The notes under the pieces were generated by a model. It had not been told where the DNA came from. It worked only from the letters and a program-made list of their open reading frames with translations, and searched no databases. Positions 1 through 11,556 of a stretch of 64,000 bases of DNA are shown here, one piece after another. Position 1 is the first letter of the stretch. Each line of letters begins with the position of its first letter. The translations under genes were made by a program, and so were the position numbers. The stretch is from contig JAUZTG010000017.1 of the NCBI GenBank assembly GCA_030734395.1, forward strand, positions 1,116,001 through 1,180,000, read 5' to 3'. The stretch is from Sarocladium kiliense. Its lineage: Eukaryota; Ascomycota; Sordariomycetes; Hypocreales; Sarocladiaceae.

Positions 1-575
1 CAGCTATTTGCTTATGTAATGAATACAAGTTTTTCTCCTGATGGGAGTTCCTTGCTGAATGCTTCGATGTCTTAATCCGATGAGAGGGGGAATCACTCAA
101 TTCTTTCTGATTTGTCATTATAGTTCATTATCCTTCGCTACCTGGTCCAGCCATGACTGTGAAGGGAACACATAACAGGGCATAATGACGAGAAACTAAA
201 GGAAAAAAAAATCCTGAACAATATGAGCACCCCAAAGGCGCGAGTCTGTAATATGCAGCACGAGACAGAATAGACCGATTCAGAGTCGTTTATAGGCATG
301 AGAATATGCTTCATGTAAGTTGATGTGTGATGCGACAAGCCCGATCTGATCAGCACAGAGGACAAGTGTGAAAGACGCGAATCCCAGGAGAAAAGAAACA
401 GGCAACAGGGGTATCTGAATAGGTTGGGGCCGTTCCGTCCAAGCGTAAGGTCGCCAACATGATGTTATATAAAAAGTGTAAAGGCTGGGTAGATGATGCG
501 TTTCGTTCAATGTCGTCAGGTCGTTGTGATAGGCGTCAAGCAATCCTCGATTGGACGGAGCTGGTGAAAGTCGTC
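1..575. other. intergenic, 3' flank of BTB gene
   Basis: This stretch lies downstream of the minus-strand BTB gene. It has AT-rich runs near 195-215. The short open frames here (75-103 codons) have no recognisable domain and no supportable start. I see no gene. Confidence 0.5.
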
Positions 576-2192
576 TCAATCCATGGGCCACGGTAGGTCC
601 CGGTCATCTACCGTCGTGCATGTCAAATAGCCGACAGCTTCAGCCCCTCTCCCACTTCCATTCATGTCAAGCTCCAAGCCGCTGCCCATGAGAGGTTTCA
701 CAACGTCTCTGGCCATGGCCTTGATTTCATCCAGACGTTTCTCAAAGCGACGGAGGTTGTCACGGCTATACATCTCTGGAGTGAGCTTGAGGAAGCGTTT
801 GCATTCGTCGTGGCCGAGGTATGCAGCTGGACTGGACGAGCCTAGCGTTCGGTACGCTCGTCCAATAGAAGGCGCAGGAGGGGGTTGAGGAGGAGAGCGA
901 GGACCATCCCGCGAGGACATGCGGTTGCTGCGATCTGAGGAAGCGGGCGGCACTGGTGGAGGAAGAGAGGTGGTGTGATCGGCGAGCCACTGGCGAAAGA
1001 GACAGACAGCAAGCCAATCCAGAAAATTCACCGAGGGAGTGATCCTATCACCTCGACTGTTGACAAGGCCTAGGCGGAATAGCCGAGCGTCCACCCGGCT
1101 CACAGCCTCTTCGAGTTCGTCGACCTTATCCTCGATGATGTCCATCACCAGGGGCGGCAGAGCAGCACGAAGGCTACGCTCACCGATAGGCCATTGACCT
1201 ACGACATGAATGAGAGCTTCTTGAAAGATTATCCTGCTCCGGGCGAGGTACCCCAGTCGCAGATATGAGATAGGGTATTTTGCGATCTGCTTCCAAAGAC
1301 GTGACTGAAATTGCAGGAGGTGGTGGTCTACCCGGGGCCCGACCACAGCGAGAGCATCGTACTGGTCACCTAGAGTGAGCAACGACTTGCACTGGACGTA
1401 CGCGTCTGCGACATTGACGCCATCAAGAAGAGGGGGATAGTTGTAGAAGATCCGAAAGAGGTTATCGTAGTCACGAATCAGATCTTGCTCAGCTAGCGAA
1501 AGCTGGTCGTGAGGGCCAGTGAGGGAGAGGTTCGCGATAGAGCGGAGGAAGTTATGGTTGGAAGAGGCAGACGCGGAAGAGGCCGAGTGAGAATGAGATG
1601 GTTTTGGTCGTGAGGCCTGGGAGCTGGATTTGGAAGCACCAGACCCATTGACGGGCCCGAAGATCGAAGGCTTTGTATCGGAATAGGATCGCGATGAGTC
1701 CTTCTGAACAAGCATCGGAATATCTCCGTCGCCAGATCCTGGATCCAACTCGTATCTCCATCTCCTGCGACCCCCAGGGACGACTGTCCCGCTGGAAGAA
1801 CCAGGCCCATCGCCTTCGAGTTCGGCGCTGCTCCCGCTCGCTCGATCTTCCCCAATCCTCGCAAGCTCGTTCCCACCTGCCAGGGCCGGTGGTTTCTGCG
1901 CTCTCGACCATTCCACCGAAGTGCTCGCTTCGAAGAAGCCGCTGCACCGTGTTAACGTATGCCGATGTAGCAGGTAACGCTGTTCCGCCGGGCCTGCGCG
2001 CACAATGATCTCCACATCGCCGCTGTTGCTGAAAATGGGAAATTCATTTTGAGGGGCGTAGGTGCGTCCGCCGGTGTGAGAACGATTGTATCGTTTCGTG
2101 CGGGAAAGAGAAGGCCGATGCGAGTGAGAGACGACGGAGGAGGGGCCCCGAAGTGTGATGGATGTGGACACTGCCTCAGGTTGGGAGACCAT
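576..2192 (-). CDS. BTB/POZ domain protein
   Basis: A single-exon protein of 538 residues. After a basic, Ser-rich N-terminus, residues about 57-95 carry the opening of a BTB/POZ fold: GDVEIIVRAG, then an LLHRHTL segment and SGFFEAS, the usual strand-helix layout by which BTB proteins present themselves for dimerisation or Cullin-3 binding. Residues about 95-215 are low complexity (Ser, Gly, Pro), and the rest is helical and conserved-looking. Many fungal BTB proteins have this single N-terminal domain with an uncharacterised C-terminal part, and I see no kelch, ankyrin or MATH domain. The start is an ATG at 2192 with no earlier in-frame ATG. It is divergent from the TilS-like gene across 1.2 kb. 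The BTB call is fairly safe; the cellular role is unknown. Confidence 0.8.
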   Translation of the reverse strand: MVSQPEAVSTSITLRGPSSVVSHSHRPSLSRTKRYNRSHTGGRTYAPQNEFPIFSNSGDVEIIVRAGPAEQRYLLHRHTLTRCSGFFEASTSVEWSRAQKPPALAGGNELARIGEDRASGSSAELEGDGPGSSSGTVVPGGRRRWRYELDPGSGDGDIPMLVQKDSSRSYSDTKPSIFGPVNGSGASKSSSQASRPKPSHSHSASSASASSNHNFLRSIANLSLTGPHDQLSLAEQDLIRDYDNLFRIFYNYPPLLDGVNVADAYVQCKSLLTLGDQYDALAVVGPRVDHHLLQFQSRLWKQIAKYPISYLRLGYLARSRIIFQEALIHVVGQWPIGERSLRAALPPLVMDIIEDKVDELEEAVSRVDARLFRLGLVNSRGDRITPSVNFLDWLAVCLFRQWLADHTTSLPPPVPPASSDRSNRMSSRDGPRSPPQPPPAPSIGRAYRTLGSSSPAAYLGHDECKRFLKLTPEMYSRDNLRRFEKRLDEIKAMARDVVKPLMGSGLELDMNGSGRGAEAVGYLTCTTVDDRDLPWPMD

Positions 2193-3404
2193 GAGTACGA
2201 AGAGCTGGCGTTCAGAACATGGGATATGGTTCGCTTATTACGTCTGAGCGTCTTTGCGACGGGCGTTGATTTCGAGGTTTTGCGCTGCTCAGGACGGTGG
2301 CGAACAGGCGAACAAAGAGTGTCAGTGCTGAACGAGGCGGGGCAAGGTCATCAGTTCGGCACAGCGGTCGTGGTAATTTTGAGCATAGGGCTGTTCGCAG
2401 AATATCGTGAGGAGGACCAAAGGAAGAAAGGGGTTGGCGAGGAGTCGGACAACCAGAGAGGGAAGCGTCGGATAGTGGCATGGACTGGCACGGTTGAAGA
2501 TGGTGTGAAGCTGATCATGCCAGAGGTGTAATTAGTAGTACCTCTAAGCGGGATGCCACTCTTCAGCCAAAGTCATCATCGGTACCTCGGAGGGGCGCTG
2601 GACAAATCAGCGACGCAGGACAGGGATTATGCTGCCAGCCCTGATTCCCGGGCAGCTCCAAGCCGTCTAGCTGCCCACCAAGCGCCTCACGCCAACCAAG
2701 AACCACACAATGGCTTTGCCTTCAGTCCTCTGCATCGTGTGCCCCGAGAGGGCGCCCGGCGATTGGTCAAGTGGCAGCCTGGAGGTGTTCCACTGCAGGT
2801 GAGTGGGCTTGCGCTGCTTTGGCAATTGCAATGTGCTCGACATCCAGTCCCCGGGGGGGGGAGAGCGATCCCGAAGGCTTCTGGGGGGCCAGTAGCCACG
2901 AGGAGGGGTCTGGCCACTGAGACAGCTGGGGCAAAAACAAGGATGTAGTTGGCGGCAGCTGGGCTGTGTGCCTTGTCATGCAGCTAATATCTGGAGGTGC
3001 ATCACGCGTCGACATGTGAAGTGCGTGCTTGGACATTCACAAACAGAATCCTTGTGACAGCCTCAGTAGAGGTCGGAAAGGGGATGCTCTGCTGGTCCCG
3101 TGACCTTCATATGGCTCGACGAAAGGAAGGAACAACTGGCGGCAGCCAGCGCCTGCCTCATAATTTATGCGATCTGACTGCTGTATGGAGTAGCGAGACT
3201 CAAAAGATAAAAGTGGAGAAGCGCTTTGCCCGGTACTCATCCTAGATCCACCAGAGCTCTCCAAATTGTTTGCCGAATCACCACTTCGTTTGCATCATCC
3301 GTGATCTAGCAAATAGGCTTATTTGCAGCCACTTTTCCAACCTTAGGGCTACCGTGCTCTCCGTGCTACCGAATTGACGCCCAAGGACTGGACAAAGGGA
3401 TGGA
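2193..3404. other. bidirectional intergenic region
   Basis: This is shared upstream DNA of the divergent BTB (-) and TilS-like (+) genes. Open frames here (for example 2049-2531 and 2553-2948 on +) partly oppose the BTB coding start and are compositionally odd, with no domain. I see no supportable gene. Confidence 0.5.
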
Positions 3405-5497
3405 ATGGGCACGCCCCCGGCTTACAACCAGGCGACTTCGCCCGTCTCCCTTAATGAGTTCAAAGATGCCCTCGATGCTGTTTGCAGGCCACGCTGGCGT
3501 ATGGCCCGCTGGGCCCGCCCAAGACCTGTAGGTAAGCAAACTTCAGGCCTAGAATCAAATTTGTACGCCCGAGCTGACTTGGTAAAGCTCTGGCGGTCAG
3601 CGGCGGTGTCGACTCTATGGCTCTGGCTTTCCTCTTCTCCGCGGTATCGAGAACCTACTCCCTGAGCCTCAAAGTAGCCGACAACCCCGTATCTTCAATC
3701 CACGGTTTCGTCATCGATCATGGCCTGCGCGACGGGAGCGACGAGGAAGCAAGGAAGGTGGCTGGATGGCTCCAGCAGATAGGTGTTCGCGGCCGCAGCA
3801 TGGTCCTTGTCCAGAGAGCCAGAAAGGGTCAGAACATTGACTTGCGGAACCTCTCGAGCTTCGAAACAGCCGCCAGATTCCTTCGCTATCGTACCCTGGG
3901 CTTGAGTGCTTATGATGTGGGTGCTACGAGTCTCTTCTCCGCGCACCATCGAGACGATCAGTACGAAACTCTCCTTATGCGACTCCTCGCAGGCCATAAA
4001 TATCGCGGCTTGCAGGGGATCCGCCCAGCGAACCCAATACCCGAGTCTTACGATATTCATGGCGTCTACAACAGTGGTCTTTTGGATGACCAGCAGCAGG
4101 CATATCCGTACCTCAGCTTCAGCCCGACAAAAAGAACCATACGCCGTATAAGAACCATGTTTCAGGACGATAGAACTGAGGAGTTGCTGGGACAGCCATC
4201 TCTGTCTCAACACAAGTCAACTGACTGGTTCCCTGGACATTTTACGCGAATGATTGATCCTCACGTACCATATCTTACACCACTTCCGTGTGAAGACGGC
4301 GGCATAACTGTTTATCGACCATTGTTAGGTTTCGATAAAGACCGACTCCGGGCGACTTGCGAAGCGCATAAGATCCCATGGGTAGAGGACCATACCAATA
4401 GTGACCCTACTCTGACCACCCGCAATGCCATCCGGCATATGATTCGTCGACATGAGCTTCCACTTGCGCTGCAGAAACCAGCTGTCATTGCACTTGGTGA
4501 AAGAGCGAAGAGGCGGGTTGACTTCGAAGAGGCGGAAGCAACAAGGTTTCTCATCCGAGAAGCTGTGATTAAAGATTTCGACACGAACGTTGGCACACTG
4601 TTGGTCGAGCTTCCTATGTTTCATAATAGCCAGAATCGAGGCGGAAAGCTGTTCCGTGGGGCTCGCGAGAAGGCTTGGTTGCCTCACAGGCGACGAGTTG
4701 CTGGCTTGGCGATCAGGAAGCTGATGGATTTCGTAAGCCCAGAGAACCATCTGCCCTCGCTCAATAACCTTGACAATGCTGTCAACAGCCTCTTCCCTAG
4801 GCTAAATCCAGGATCTCGTCGCTCAGACCCAAAAACGTTCTCTATTGGTGGTGTGCTGTTCGATCCGATAGTGGCAAAAGGTGTCACTCGGTGGCTGCTC
4901 TCACGAGCACCATATTCTTCGCGAGAAGCACGACCCTACATGCGCAGTCAAGAGTATCCTCGAAAACGATCCGGCCCACATGGCTCAATGGTTGAGCCAA
5001 TCCCCATAACCTCACCATGGCGGGCCTGGAAGAACTGTCAACTCTACGATGGACGTTTTTGGCTAAAATTGTCATACCGCGTAACATCACCACCCGTGAC
5101 CATTCGACCTTACGAGCCTGAATCAAGCAAGGTTTTCCGAAGGGCGCTCCATCCGAAACAGAGAGCTAGGCTCGAAAGACTACTGAAATGCTATGCGCCA
5201 GGCAAGGTGCGAACGACGCTACCCGCTGTGTACAGTGCAGGTGCCAAAGCTTCTGACGGAGAGGATGCTGCAGACAAGCCTGTGCTTCTAGCTCTGCCAA
5301 CATTGCGTGTTAACGTGCCTGGAATAGAGAGGTACTTTTCCTACGAGGCCAGGTACCGAAACGTCGACGTGTCGCTACTTGGTCATCGAAAGAAAGGTGA
5401 TGGTAAGCCGTCACTTGGGCATCGATGGACGCCTAGTCGGTCTCTAGCTAGACGACGCCAACGACTACGCGAGCGCGTGCGACTGGGCAGGCACTAG
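3405..5497 (+). CDS. tRNA(Ile)-lysidine synthetase-like PP-loop protein
   Basis: Two exons, 3405-3531 and 3588-5497, give 678 residues; the 56-bp intron has a GTAAGC donor and an AAAG acceptor. Splicing rebuilds the N-type PP-loop ATP-binding motif SGGVDS at residues 47-52, which the unspliced frame breaks. Further TilS signatures follow: a DHGLRDGS segment, an HHRDDQYETLLMRLLAG segment (the HHADDQxET motif) and, later, VEDHTNSD followed by TRNAIRHMI. TilS converts the wobble cytidine of tRNA-Ile(CAU) to lysidine, using ATP and lysine. In fungi such proteins are expected to act in mitochondria. The 678 residues exceed bacterial TilS (about 430), in line with fungal forms that have a long C-terminal extension. 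The N-terminus is not an obvious targeting peptide. Substrate is inferred from family, not shown. Confidence 0.85.
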
Positions 5498-6128
5498 GAG
5501 ATTGTTTCGCAAAGGACTGGATAAATTTGGCTCCCTGAACCTTGCATCGAAGGCTGGTGCGATCTGGCACCAAGTTCTGTGGACCGCCTCGTGGTGACAA
5601 TCTGTAAGACGATGTTGCAAGCCCGTGCCATAAAACTCGCCTCATCCTGCCACATGACAAAACAATGAGATGGGAGAAAAAGGAAAAAAAAAAAGGGGGC
5701 AAACTCAGTCACCGAATGCCCCGAGTGGCTGCAGGCTTGCCGCACGGTTTGCCTCACTTGCCAGTGCGCAGCACTGCCACTCTGCTGCCTTGGGATCATC
5801 CACCCACCGCAAATAAATCCCATCGAACGCGCTGCTTCTTATGACATATCCATCACTTCGAGCAAATTACCCCGTCTGTCTTGGGATCCGGCTGCGGCCC
5901 GATTTCCGTGCAGCTAAAGCTGCTAGCTGACCAAGATCTCGGGTACACCCGGCCCCCAGTTTCCGACGACCCAGCGCCGTTCTGTTACTTGATGCTTGTA
6001 TACAATCACCAACCCTTGGAAGAAATCCCTCCATTTGACGCCGCGCACACATGCTTACAGTCTTGTCTCAGTGCAGTTTGTTTGAATGATAGCAGCGGTC
6101 ATGGGCTACTTGCCTTCTTCGTACTGCT
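5498..6128. other. convergent intergenic region
   Basis: This lies between the 3' ends of the TilS-like and C2H2-like genes. It contains an A-rich run near 5680-5695 followed by a G run. I see no gene. Confidence 0.5.
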
Positions 6129-6902
6129 TCAGAGACCTCGATGCCGTCGAGCTTCACGCCTTGCACGCCCGCGTGCGCCAGCAATTTGCTCATCATACCG
6201 TCCCTGAGGCGGTGGGGAGTACATAAAACCACTCATAAATCTCTCCAAGTTCCGGCTCTCGTTGATGTTGAGCTCGTTGAATCTCTGAGTACTAATCGTC
6301 CGGTTCGCATGCAAGTGCCTCAGGACGAAGTGATCAGGGCGGACTGGACCAGGCGCCTCGCTGCGGTAATGTCCACCAATATGCCATAGTCTGCTGAAGT
6401 AACATGAAGACCGCGATTCAGGCGAATCCGTCGGCGCACTGAACAACCAGTCATCACAGTGCCAGCATACTGAGGTCTTTGGTAGTGGACGCTGGTGATG
6501 GTCAAGGCAATGATCGATGAAAGCCGAGACGGAGTGGAAAGTCTGGGGACAGTGGCTGTACTGCCAGAACTCGCATGGAATGGGATGTGCAGTCAGGACC
6601 TCATCTTCTGAGGTGATGGTCGGTACGGTTATGGCTGTCGACTCCGACGCAGCGCTTGACATCACATCGTACCCCGACAAGTGCGTGTGTCCGCTGGATC
6701 CTGAGACAAGGCTGGGCTCTCTCAGAGGCCAGTACTGCGATCCTGCGCGATGGTATACTGTATCGTTTGGCACGACGCCGTGGTCGTCACTGTCCGCGGG
6801 GTCTGCGATAATGGGCCCAGCGGGCAACCATGGCTGTGTCTGTCGTCGACCTTCGACGCGCGCCACAAGTCGATGGATATCCTCCACTGAGAATTGCGGC
6901 AT
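6129..6902 (-). CDS. C2H2-like zinc finger protein, hypothetical
   Basis: 257 residues from the ATG at 6902. The frame stays open upstream to about 7079, but that part starts at a non-ATG codon and looks like leader or intron sequence: a GTAGTC donor-like site lies near 7060 and a CAACAG acceptor-like site just before the ATG. Two Cys/His clusters are visible in the middle: a C-x7-C pair followed by closely spaced His residues (HCLDHH), then a CWHC pair followed later by a RLWHIGGHYR segment. This spacing recalls the degenerate C2H2 fingers of fungal proteins of unknown function. The C-terminus is Arg-rich (RGRARREARRHRGL), possibly a nuclear signal. Family membership is tentative and function is not known. 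A spliced upstream exon cannot be ruled out. Confidence 0.6.
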   Translation of the reverse strand: MPQFSVEDIHRLVARVEGRRQTQPWLPAGPIIADPADSDDHGVVPNDTVYHRAGSQYWPLREPSLVSGSSGHTHLSGYDVMSSAASESTAITVPTITSEDEVLTAHPIPCEFWQYSHCPQTFHSVSAFIDHCLDHHQRPLPKTSVCWHCDDWLFSAPTDSPESRSSCYFSRLWHIGGHYRSEAPGPVRPDHFVLRHLHANRTISTQRFNELNINESRNLERFMSGFMYSPPPQGRYDEQIAGARGRARREARRHRGL

Positions 6903-7993
6903 CCTCACGCCTCTGTTGGAGAACAGGACTTGATGGACAAAACAGTGTTTTGATGATCCCCTACGATTTCCGTCCGTGGATACCGGTCCTGAGGATATCG
7001 GGAACAGGAAGCAAGAAAGCGGAGAGGGGGTGTGCAGAGAAGGCGGCAGGGGACTACCTTGCCGTAAGCACCTTCGCAACGAGCGGTAGCTAACTTGGTG
7101 TCTTCATCAAGCATTCTGTAGGTACACCAGCGTTGGCACATACCCCTCGCCGGGATGCAATGGGCCGCTGAGAGGTGGGAGGGGAGACCATGCAGCTTTA
7201 GCGCCCTCACTCATCCTGGCTCATCAAGACCTTCGCGGTGCAGCAGAGCCGCATCCTCATAACGCGGCGCGGCCGACTGGCGGCAAGGTTGAGCATGCGC
7301 TATAGCACTTGTTCGGGCACCAGCGACTTGTTGGCACAGAGAGCATGACGCGACAGCTAAATAGTCATGGCATTTGCTTGATCTATTAGCACAGTCATTG
7401 CTGCAGCTTCTGAGCCCACTATCTAATCATTCGGTCTTCGACGCAATGAGCGTGAGGTTTCTGATCCTCAAGTACCTCCCAGAGGACCTTCATTCTAGCT
7501 GAATGCCACGAGGTCAGCCTGCAGCGTGACCCGAAACCAACCGCAAGTGGGGGAACGCCGAGATCATCGAACACTGTGCGACATGGTGCATTTCATTGCC
7601 GCACGAGTGGCCCCCTTCTAGGGCACGGCAGACCTCTGCCCCGCGCTGTGTTTGTTGGGCTGTGGAAGTGTTGAAGAACATTGCATGTAGCTAGGATAGG
7701 CGCCTTGAGGTCTTGAACGATTCATCCGGCCAGGGCTGAAGTCATGATCTGGGAGATGTCTGCTTCATCTGCCCAAGCTACTCCAATTCATGTTGGGTTG
7801 ACAGTGCAGCAGAGCCTCAGTTAACCCGACTTTGCAGCTGCCACACAACGATCTTTTGGGCGCGCGAGGGAGCCATTCCATTCTTGGTGCCAGCCTGATT
7901 AAATTAATGATCGAGATCGATTGTGGCTTCCTCGAATTCACGCCGACCCATGCAGATTGAGGGAGAGGAAGGAGATGAAGATGATCGCGAGTT
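6903..7993. other. intergenic region
   Basis: Upstream DNA of the C2H2-like gene and 3' flank of the membrane protein gene. Only short domain-less frames occur. I see no gene. Confidence 0.45.
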
Positions 7994-8847
7994 CTATTTG
8001 CTGTCTTGTATAACAATGAGCGCAAGTGGCACTGGTGGAATAGCTAGGATGACTGCCGAAACCGCAAAACCGCTTTGAATGCCTCCGGTAGAGGCTGCCC
8101 AAGCAGTACCAAAGATCAAACTCCCGAGAACGAACATAGCGCAGATGAAGACAACGGAGGGCCAGTGCAAGTCCTCTTGAAAATGAAGCCCCCATCCGTC
8201 TAGCGACTCTCCAGATAGCGCTTCCAAGACTTCTCCCGAACGTTTCGGCAATTTGTTCAGAACTGATGATTGAGGTTTTGAACAGACATGTGGTCGACGG
8301 AAGTAATGGGTTAGACGTCTTGGGGTCAGAGCTGGAAGCGTCTTAGGCGGCTGTTCTGGCGCAGGCCTGCAGATGTACTCCTTTGTGTCACGTATTCGGG
8401 TGAGCGGTGGTAGACATGCACAGTCTGATCGTGGAAGACAGTACTCTTCGTGGACAGCAACATCAGCAAAGCCGTTAGCGTCGACGTGGAACTGATATTC
8501 TAATCAGTTCAATAATCTCAGAAGGATTTCTTCGCGGAGGTGCATGCCGGGAGAGTTTCACCTGTGTGAGCGCTACGCGTCTGAGCCCCCTGAGGGTAAA
8601 CCAGGTTCTGAATCCTCTGTGCTGCCAGTATTTGACTTGTAGGAACTCGGAGAGGGCTTGATCGTCTTTGACATCCTGCAGAGACTCTTAATAAGAGCGT
8701 GCCCACGAACGTTGGAATTGTTAGCGCCGAGAACCTAGAGTATCCACACACAGTTGACAGAAGCACGTTCTTTCCAGCTTCTTGCGGAATATACTGGTCT
8801 CGAAGCACAGCGACTCCGACTTTTCGACCCGCGCACGTGGTGGTCAT
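7994..8847 (-). CDS. fungal membrane protein of unnamed family, 5' end unresolved
   Basis: I can assemble three exons with all junctions in phase 0: 8752-8847 (5' limit uncertain), 8562-8675 and 7994-8491. The second intron has a GTGAAA donor and a TATCAG acceptor. The first has a GTGTGT donor and a GCTAAC branch-like site. Exon 2 contains FLQVKYWQHRGFRTWFT and exon 3 begins FHVDANGFADV, followed by a Cys-rich CLPRSDCACLPP segment, then DGWGLHFQEDLHW and two hydrophobic segments ending in the C-terminus. This order (Cys-rich patch, GWGxxFxE, one or two TM helices with a GSLIFG core) is one I recognise from large families of uncharacterised Pezizomycotina proteins. The frame upstream stays open to about 9210 but is low complexity with no ATG, so the gene may be longer, may start in another exon, or may be eroded. 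Confidence 0.55.
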
Positions 8848-9238
8848 TCCTGGGTCGGCGTGTTGCAGAGTGGCATCTTCTAACTTGGTCGAATGTCGGG
8901 TATCTTCCCATAGCCTCTGGTAGCCTCCAGACGTACTTAGGAACCCCTTGTCTTGCTCTGAAGAAGTGGCCCTTGGAACATCACTGATATCAGGTCCATC
9001 AGAACCGATCCCATTTTCTCTATCTCGGGGGTTTCCGTCCCGAGGAGGAGATTCAGGAGGGGTCTTTGAGATCCCACGTATCGGCTCGATATCAGCCTTC
9101 GTCTGGAGAGAATCTGTATGTATGCAATTCGTTGTCTCTGGCGCAGAAATAGATCTGTGTTGTCCTTTGGCCGTATTAACACGGCCTCGACCAACGTCGG
9201 TTCGTGTAATTTATGACACGGGGGACCCGAGGCAAATC

Positions 9239-9502
9239 TTAGGAAGTATAGCTCCCAGCTCGGCTACTTAAGCTTTTCTTTGTCCTGCGCCCAGCTCTTT
9301 CATTTTTCTTTCTTTCATTTATCTCCCAACGGATGCAAGTCATGCATTCTCGGAATCGCTGTCCGGCGTTCTCGAGAACAATAGCACCGCAAGCGCCGAT
9401 AGGGGCATATAAAGGGGCATTCTCGCAGCGGCTATGATCGATTTCGATCTCGTTTCGCCGGCAGCTAGTGCAGTATGACTGGTACTGAACTCGTTGGCAC
9501 AT
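9239..9502 (-). CDS. small Cys-containing protein, hypothetical
   Basis: An 87-residue frame starting at an ATG and beginning MCQRVQYQSYCTSC. It has seven or so cysteines in the first 60 residues and a basic C-terminus. Small fungal proteins with an MCQRV-type start and scattered cysteines are common and of unknown function, which is the only reason for listing this one. There is no signal peptide. It lies just upstream of the membrane-protein gene on the same strand and could instead be part of that gene's 5' region. Confidence 0.35.
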   Translation of the reverse strand: MCQRVQYQSYCTSCRRNEIEIDHSRCENAPLYAPIGACGAIVLENAGQRFRECMTCIRWEINERKKNERAGRRTKKSLSSRAGSYTS

Positions 9503-9965
9503 TTTGCTTCGTCTCCTGGAAGACCTGGTTCACACTTTAGTTTTTTTCATTCAACACCTATGGCATTTTGAGGACATCTACTTTTGGAAGCGTTAGGAAC
9601 ACCAGGTCGCGGCTTGGGGTGATAAATCGATGACTGCAAAATGATTCAACCGTTCAGAAAAGGACAGCATTTGGAAGAGGGAAAGTATTTAGAAGAGGGA
9701 ATGAAGGCTCTGACATGTGCAGGAAATTTTACATTTCAGCGAGCACAGCCACTTGCGCTTTCTCTACATGCAGCTCCTTGTTCGACCAGTAAGGCGCCGA
9801 GTAGAGCTCACTCGTGAAGCCGAGTCCCTGAACAGGGCAAATCACAATCTACCTTGCAGCAACTATCGAGGTCTGCAGTTATGATCAAGGACACAAGGCG
9901 AGTGGATCTTTTGTATCCCTATTAATATCCCGAGGTTGCATATGTCGAATTTTGCCTAGTTCGCG
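9503..9965. other. intergenic region
   Basis: AT-rich 3' flank of the coiled-coil gene. A near-repeat lies at about 9661-9705 (two GGAAGAGGG/AGAAGAGGG units). I see no gene. Confidence 0.45.
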
Positions 9966-11498
9966 TCACCCCTCAGGTGCACACAAAACCCGTGCCTTCG
10001 CAATGACATTCCTATACACCTTGAGATGCCCCCCGCTCTCATCTCCTTGCTTGATCAGACCTGGGAACACAATGCAAGATATTTCTCTCTCTATCAAAGC
10101 TTCCTCGTCTTCGCCACCCACGTCCTCCATCGTCGTAGGATCAAAAAGCACACGTTGATGTGGTAGTATCGGAGGCATGAATATGCCAAATACGGCTCGT
10201 TGAACTGCAAGCAACCGGGAGAGGTCGAGTGAGGAGGTAAAAAGGTGGCGGAGGGAGGTTTCGCGCGTCTCTGGAGTAGTGGAAGCTGTGGAGCCTGGCT
10301 GAAGTATGTCGTCAAGGATTCGTATCGTGCGGGAGGTGAGACTATCAATGAGCCCAGCCGTTCCATCGTGAAGATGCGTTGTTGCATCGCGGTGGACAAG
10401 AGCAAGCGTGGATGCGCGCCACTGATTCACAGCTTCCTCAGATGCTGCTGTAAGAAGCCGTTAGGAGCCAATTCACAGAGCGATGAAGAGACATTTGGAC
10501 TCACCGAATGTTGTCAGCATCTGTTCCATCTCTTTGAACTGCTTCGTCTGCTCTCTTGAGAGCCCGACGTAGTACGCTCCGAGCACCTCATCAACCAATA
10601 GCTTTGATACTATTGACTGTAGCAGGTGAACCTTTGACCCGCCTGTTACCAGCTCCTCAAACATGGGCAGTAACTCGCCAGCTTCTGCTCTGACCACTTC
10701 GTCCACCTCCTCTATTGGCCGTAATTTTGCTCTTCGGAAATTTGTGATCACCCAGTTCTGTAGACCGTTGGCCAGTCGTGCCATAGCGTCCGCTAAGGAC
10801 TCGTCCGTCGCCGCCTGTTGGCCATCTGTTCTCGTTGCGGTGCTCACAAACTCTTTCAAGCCTCTGACCTGTGCCCTTAGAGCTCTCGCCTCGCCATCCT
10901 TCTCGGCCAAGGTCCTTCGTAATACCTCCCAGCCAGTCCGTAGCTCATCGCGTTCCCTCTCCCTAGTCTCCATTTCGGTTCGAAGGAGACGCAAATCAGT
11001 GTCAGCACGAAGAAACTGTTGGTGTAATGCCGAGTGCTTAGCCTGCCAAAATGTGGCCGTCTCGGACTCATTCCGCGACAGCTTGTCCAGCTCGCGCGAG
11101 AACTCACGCTCCATGATGGAGAGTTCCTTCTCAAGTGACGCTATCCTATCGTCTCTTTCGCGAAGAAGAAGAGCATTCGCAGCGTCACTAGTGGAGGTGG
11201 CGTCCTTGGGGCGAGCTTCAGGTCTATTACTGTCCCTGTCGCGGTCTTGTTTGTCCTTCAGGGGCGCACCACCACCGCTACCGGTCGCGTTTGCAGGTTC
11301 AGGTACTTCGTCTGGGGCGTTCGCATTCGCAACCGTTGTCGGCATGGCGGCTTTCGGGGGCGGTGCTGGCATACTCGATGATGTTTGAGGGTGTCGTTTC
11401 GGGTTTGAAGCTGGTCCTCCTGCGCGGAGGACGTGAGGACCAGTAGTCCCGCCTCGGCGAGAGGGCTTATCGGCTGGGGAAGAAGACGACGAGCTCAT
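9966..11498 (-). CDS. coiled-coil protein, conserved fungal hypothetical
   Basis: Two exons: 10505-11498 and 9966-10447, with a 57-bp intron (GTGAGT donor, TTACAG acceptor) joined in phase 1 so that TF is followed by AASEEAVNQW. From the ATG at 11498 the protein has 491 residues. After a disordered Ser/Pro/Ala-rich first 110 residues comes a long heptad-rich coiled coil (LLLRERDDRIASLEKELSI onward, about 100 residues), then a helical domain with NWVITNFRRAKL and EELLxMFEELV-type segments. I do not recognise a named family. The start is uncertain: the frame remains open upstream and an ATG at 11792 would add about 98 residues including a run of 14 prolines encoded by a GGA/GGT-type microsatellite. 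The 11498 ATG has A at -3 and avoids that tract. Confidence 0.7.
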
Positions 11499-11511
11499 GT
11501 TGTAGCGACGG

Positions 11512-11556
11512 CGAGGAGGAGGAGGAGGAGGAGGAGGAGGTGGTGGTGGTGGTGGC
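11512..11556. repeat. GGA/GGT trinucleotide microsatellite
   Basis: An almost pure GGA array followed by GGT units, just upstream of the chosen start of the coiled-coil gene. On the minus strand it would read as a polyproline run if translation begins at 11792; otherwise it lies in the 5' leader. Confidence 0.85.

Noticed and set aside
2049..2531. 160-codon plus-strand frame overlapping the BTB start
   Set aside because: No domain, antisense to BTB coding sequence and promoter, composition unlike neighbouring genes.
10663..11388. 241-codon plus-strand open frame
   Set aside because: It is antisense to the coiled-coil gene, Ser-rich, without a domain; a shadow of the real frame.
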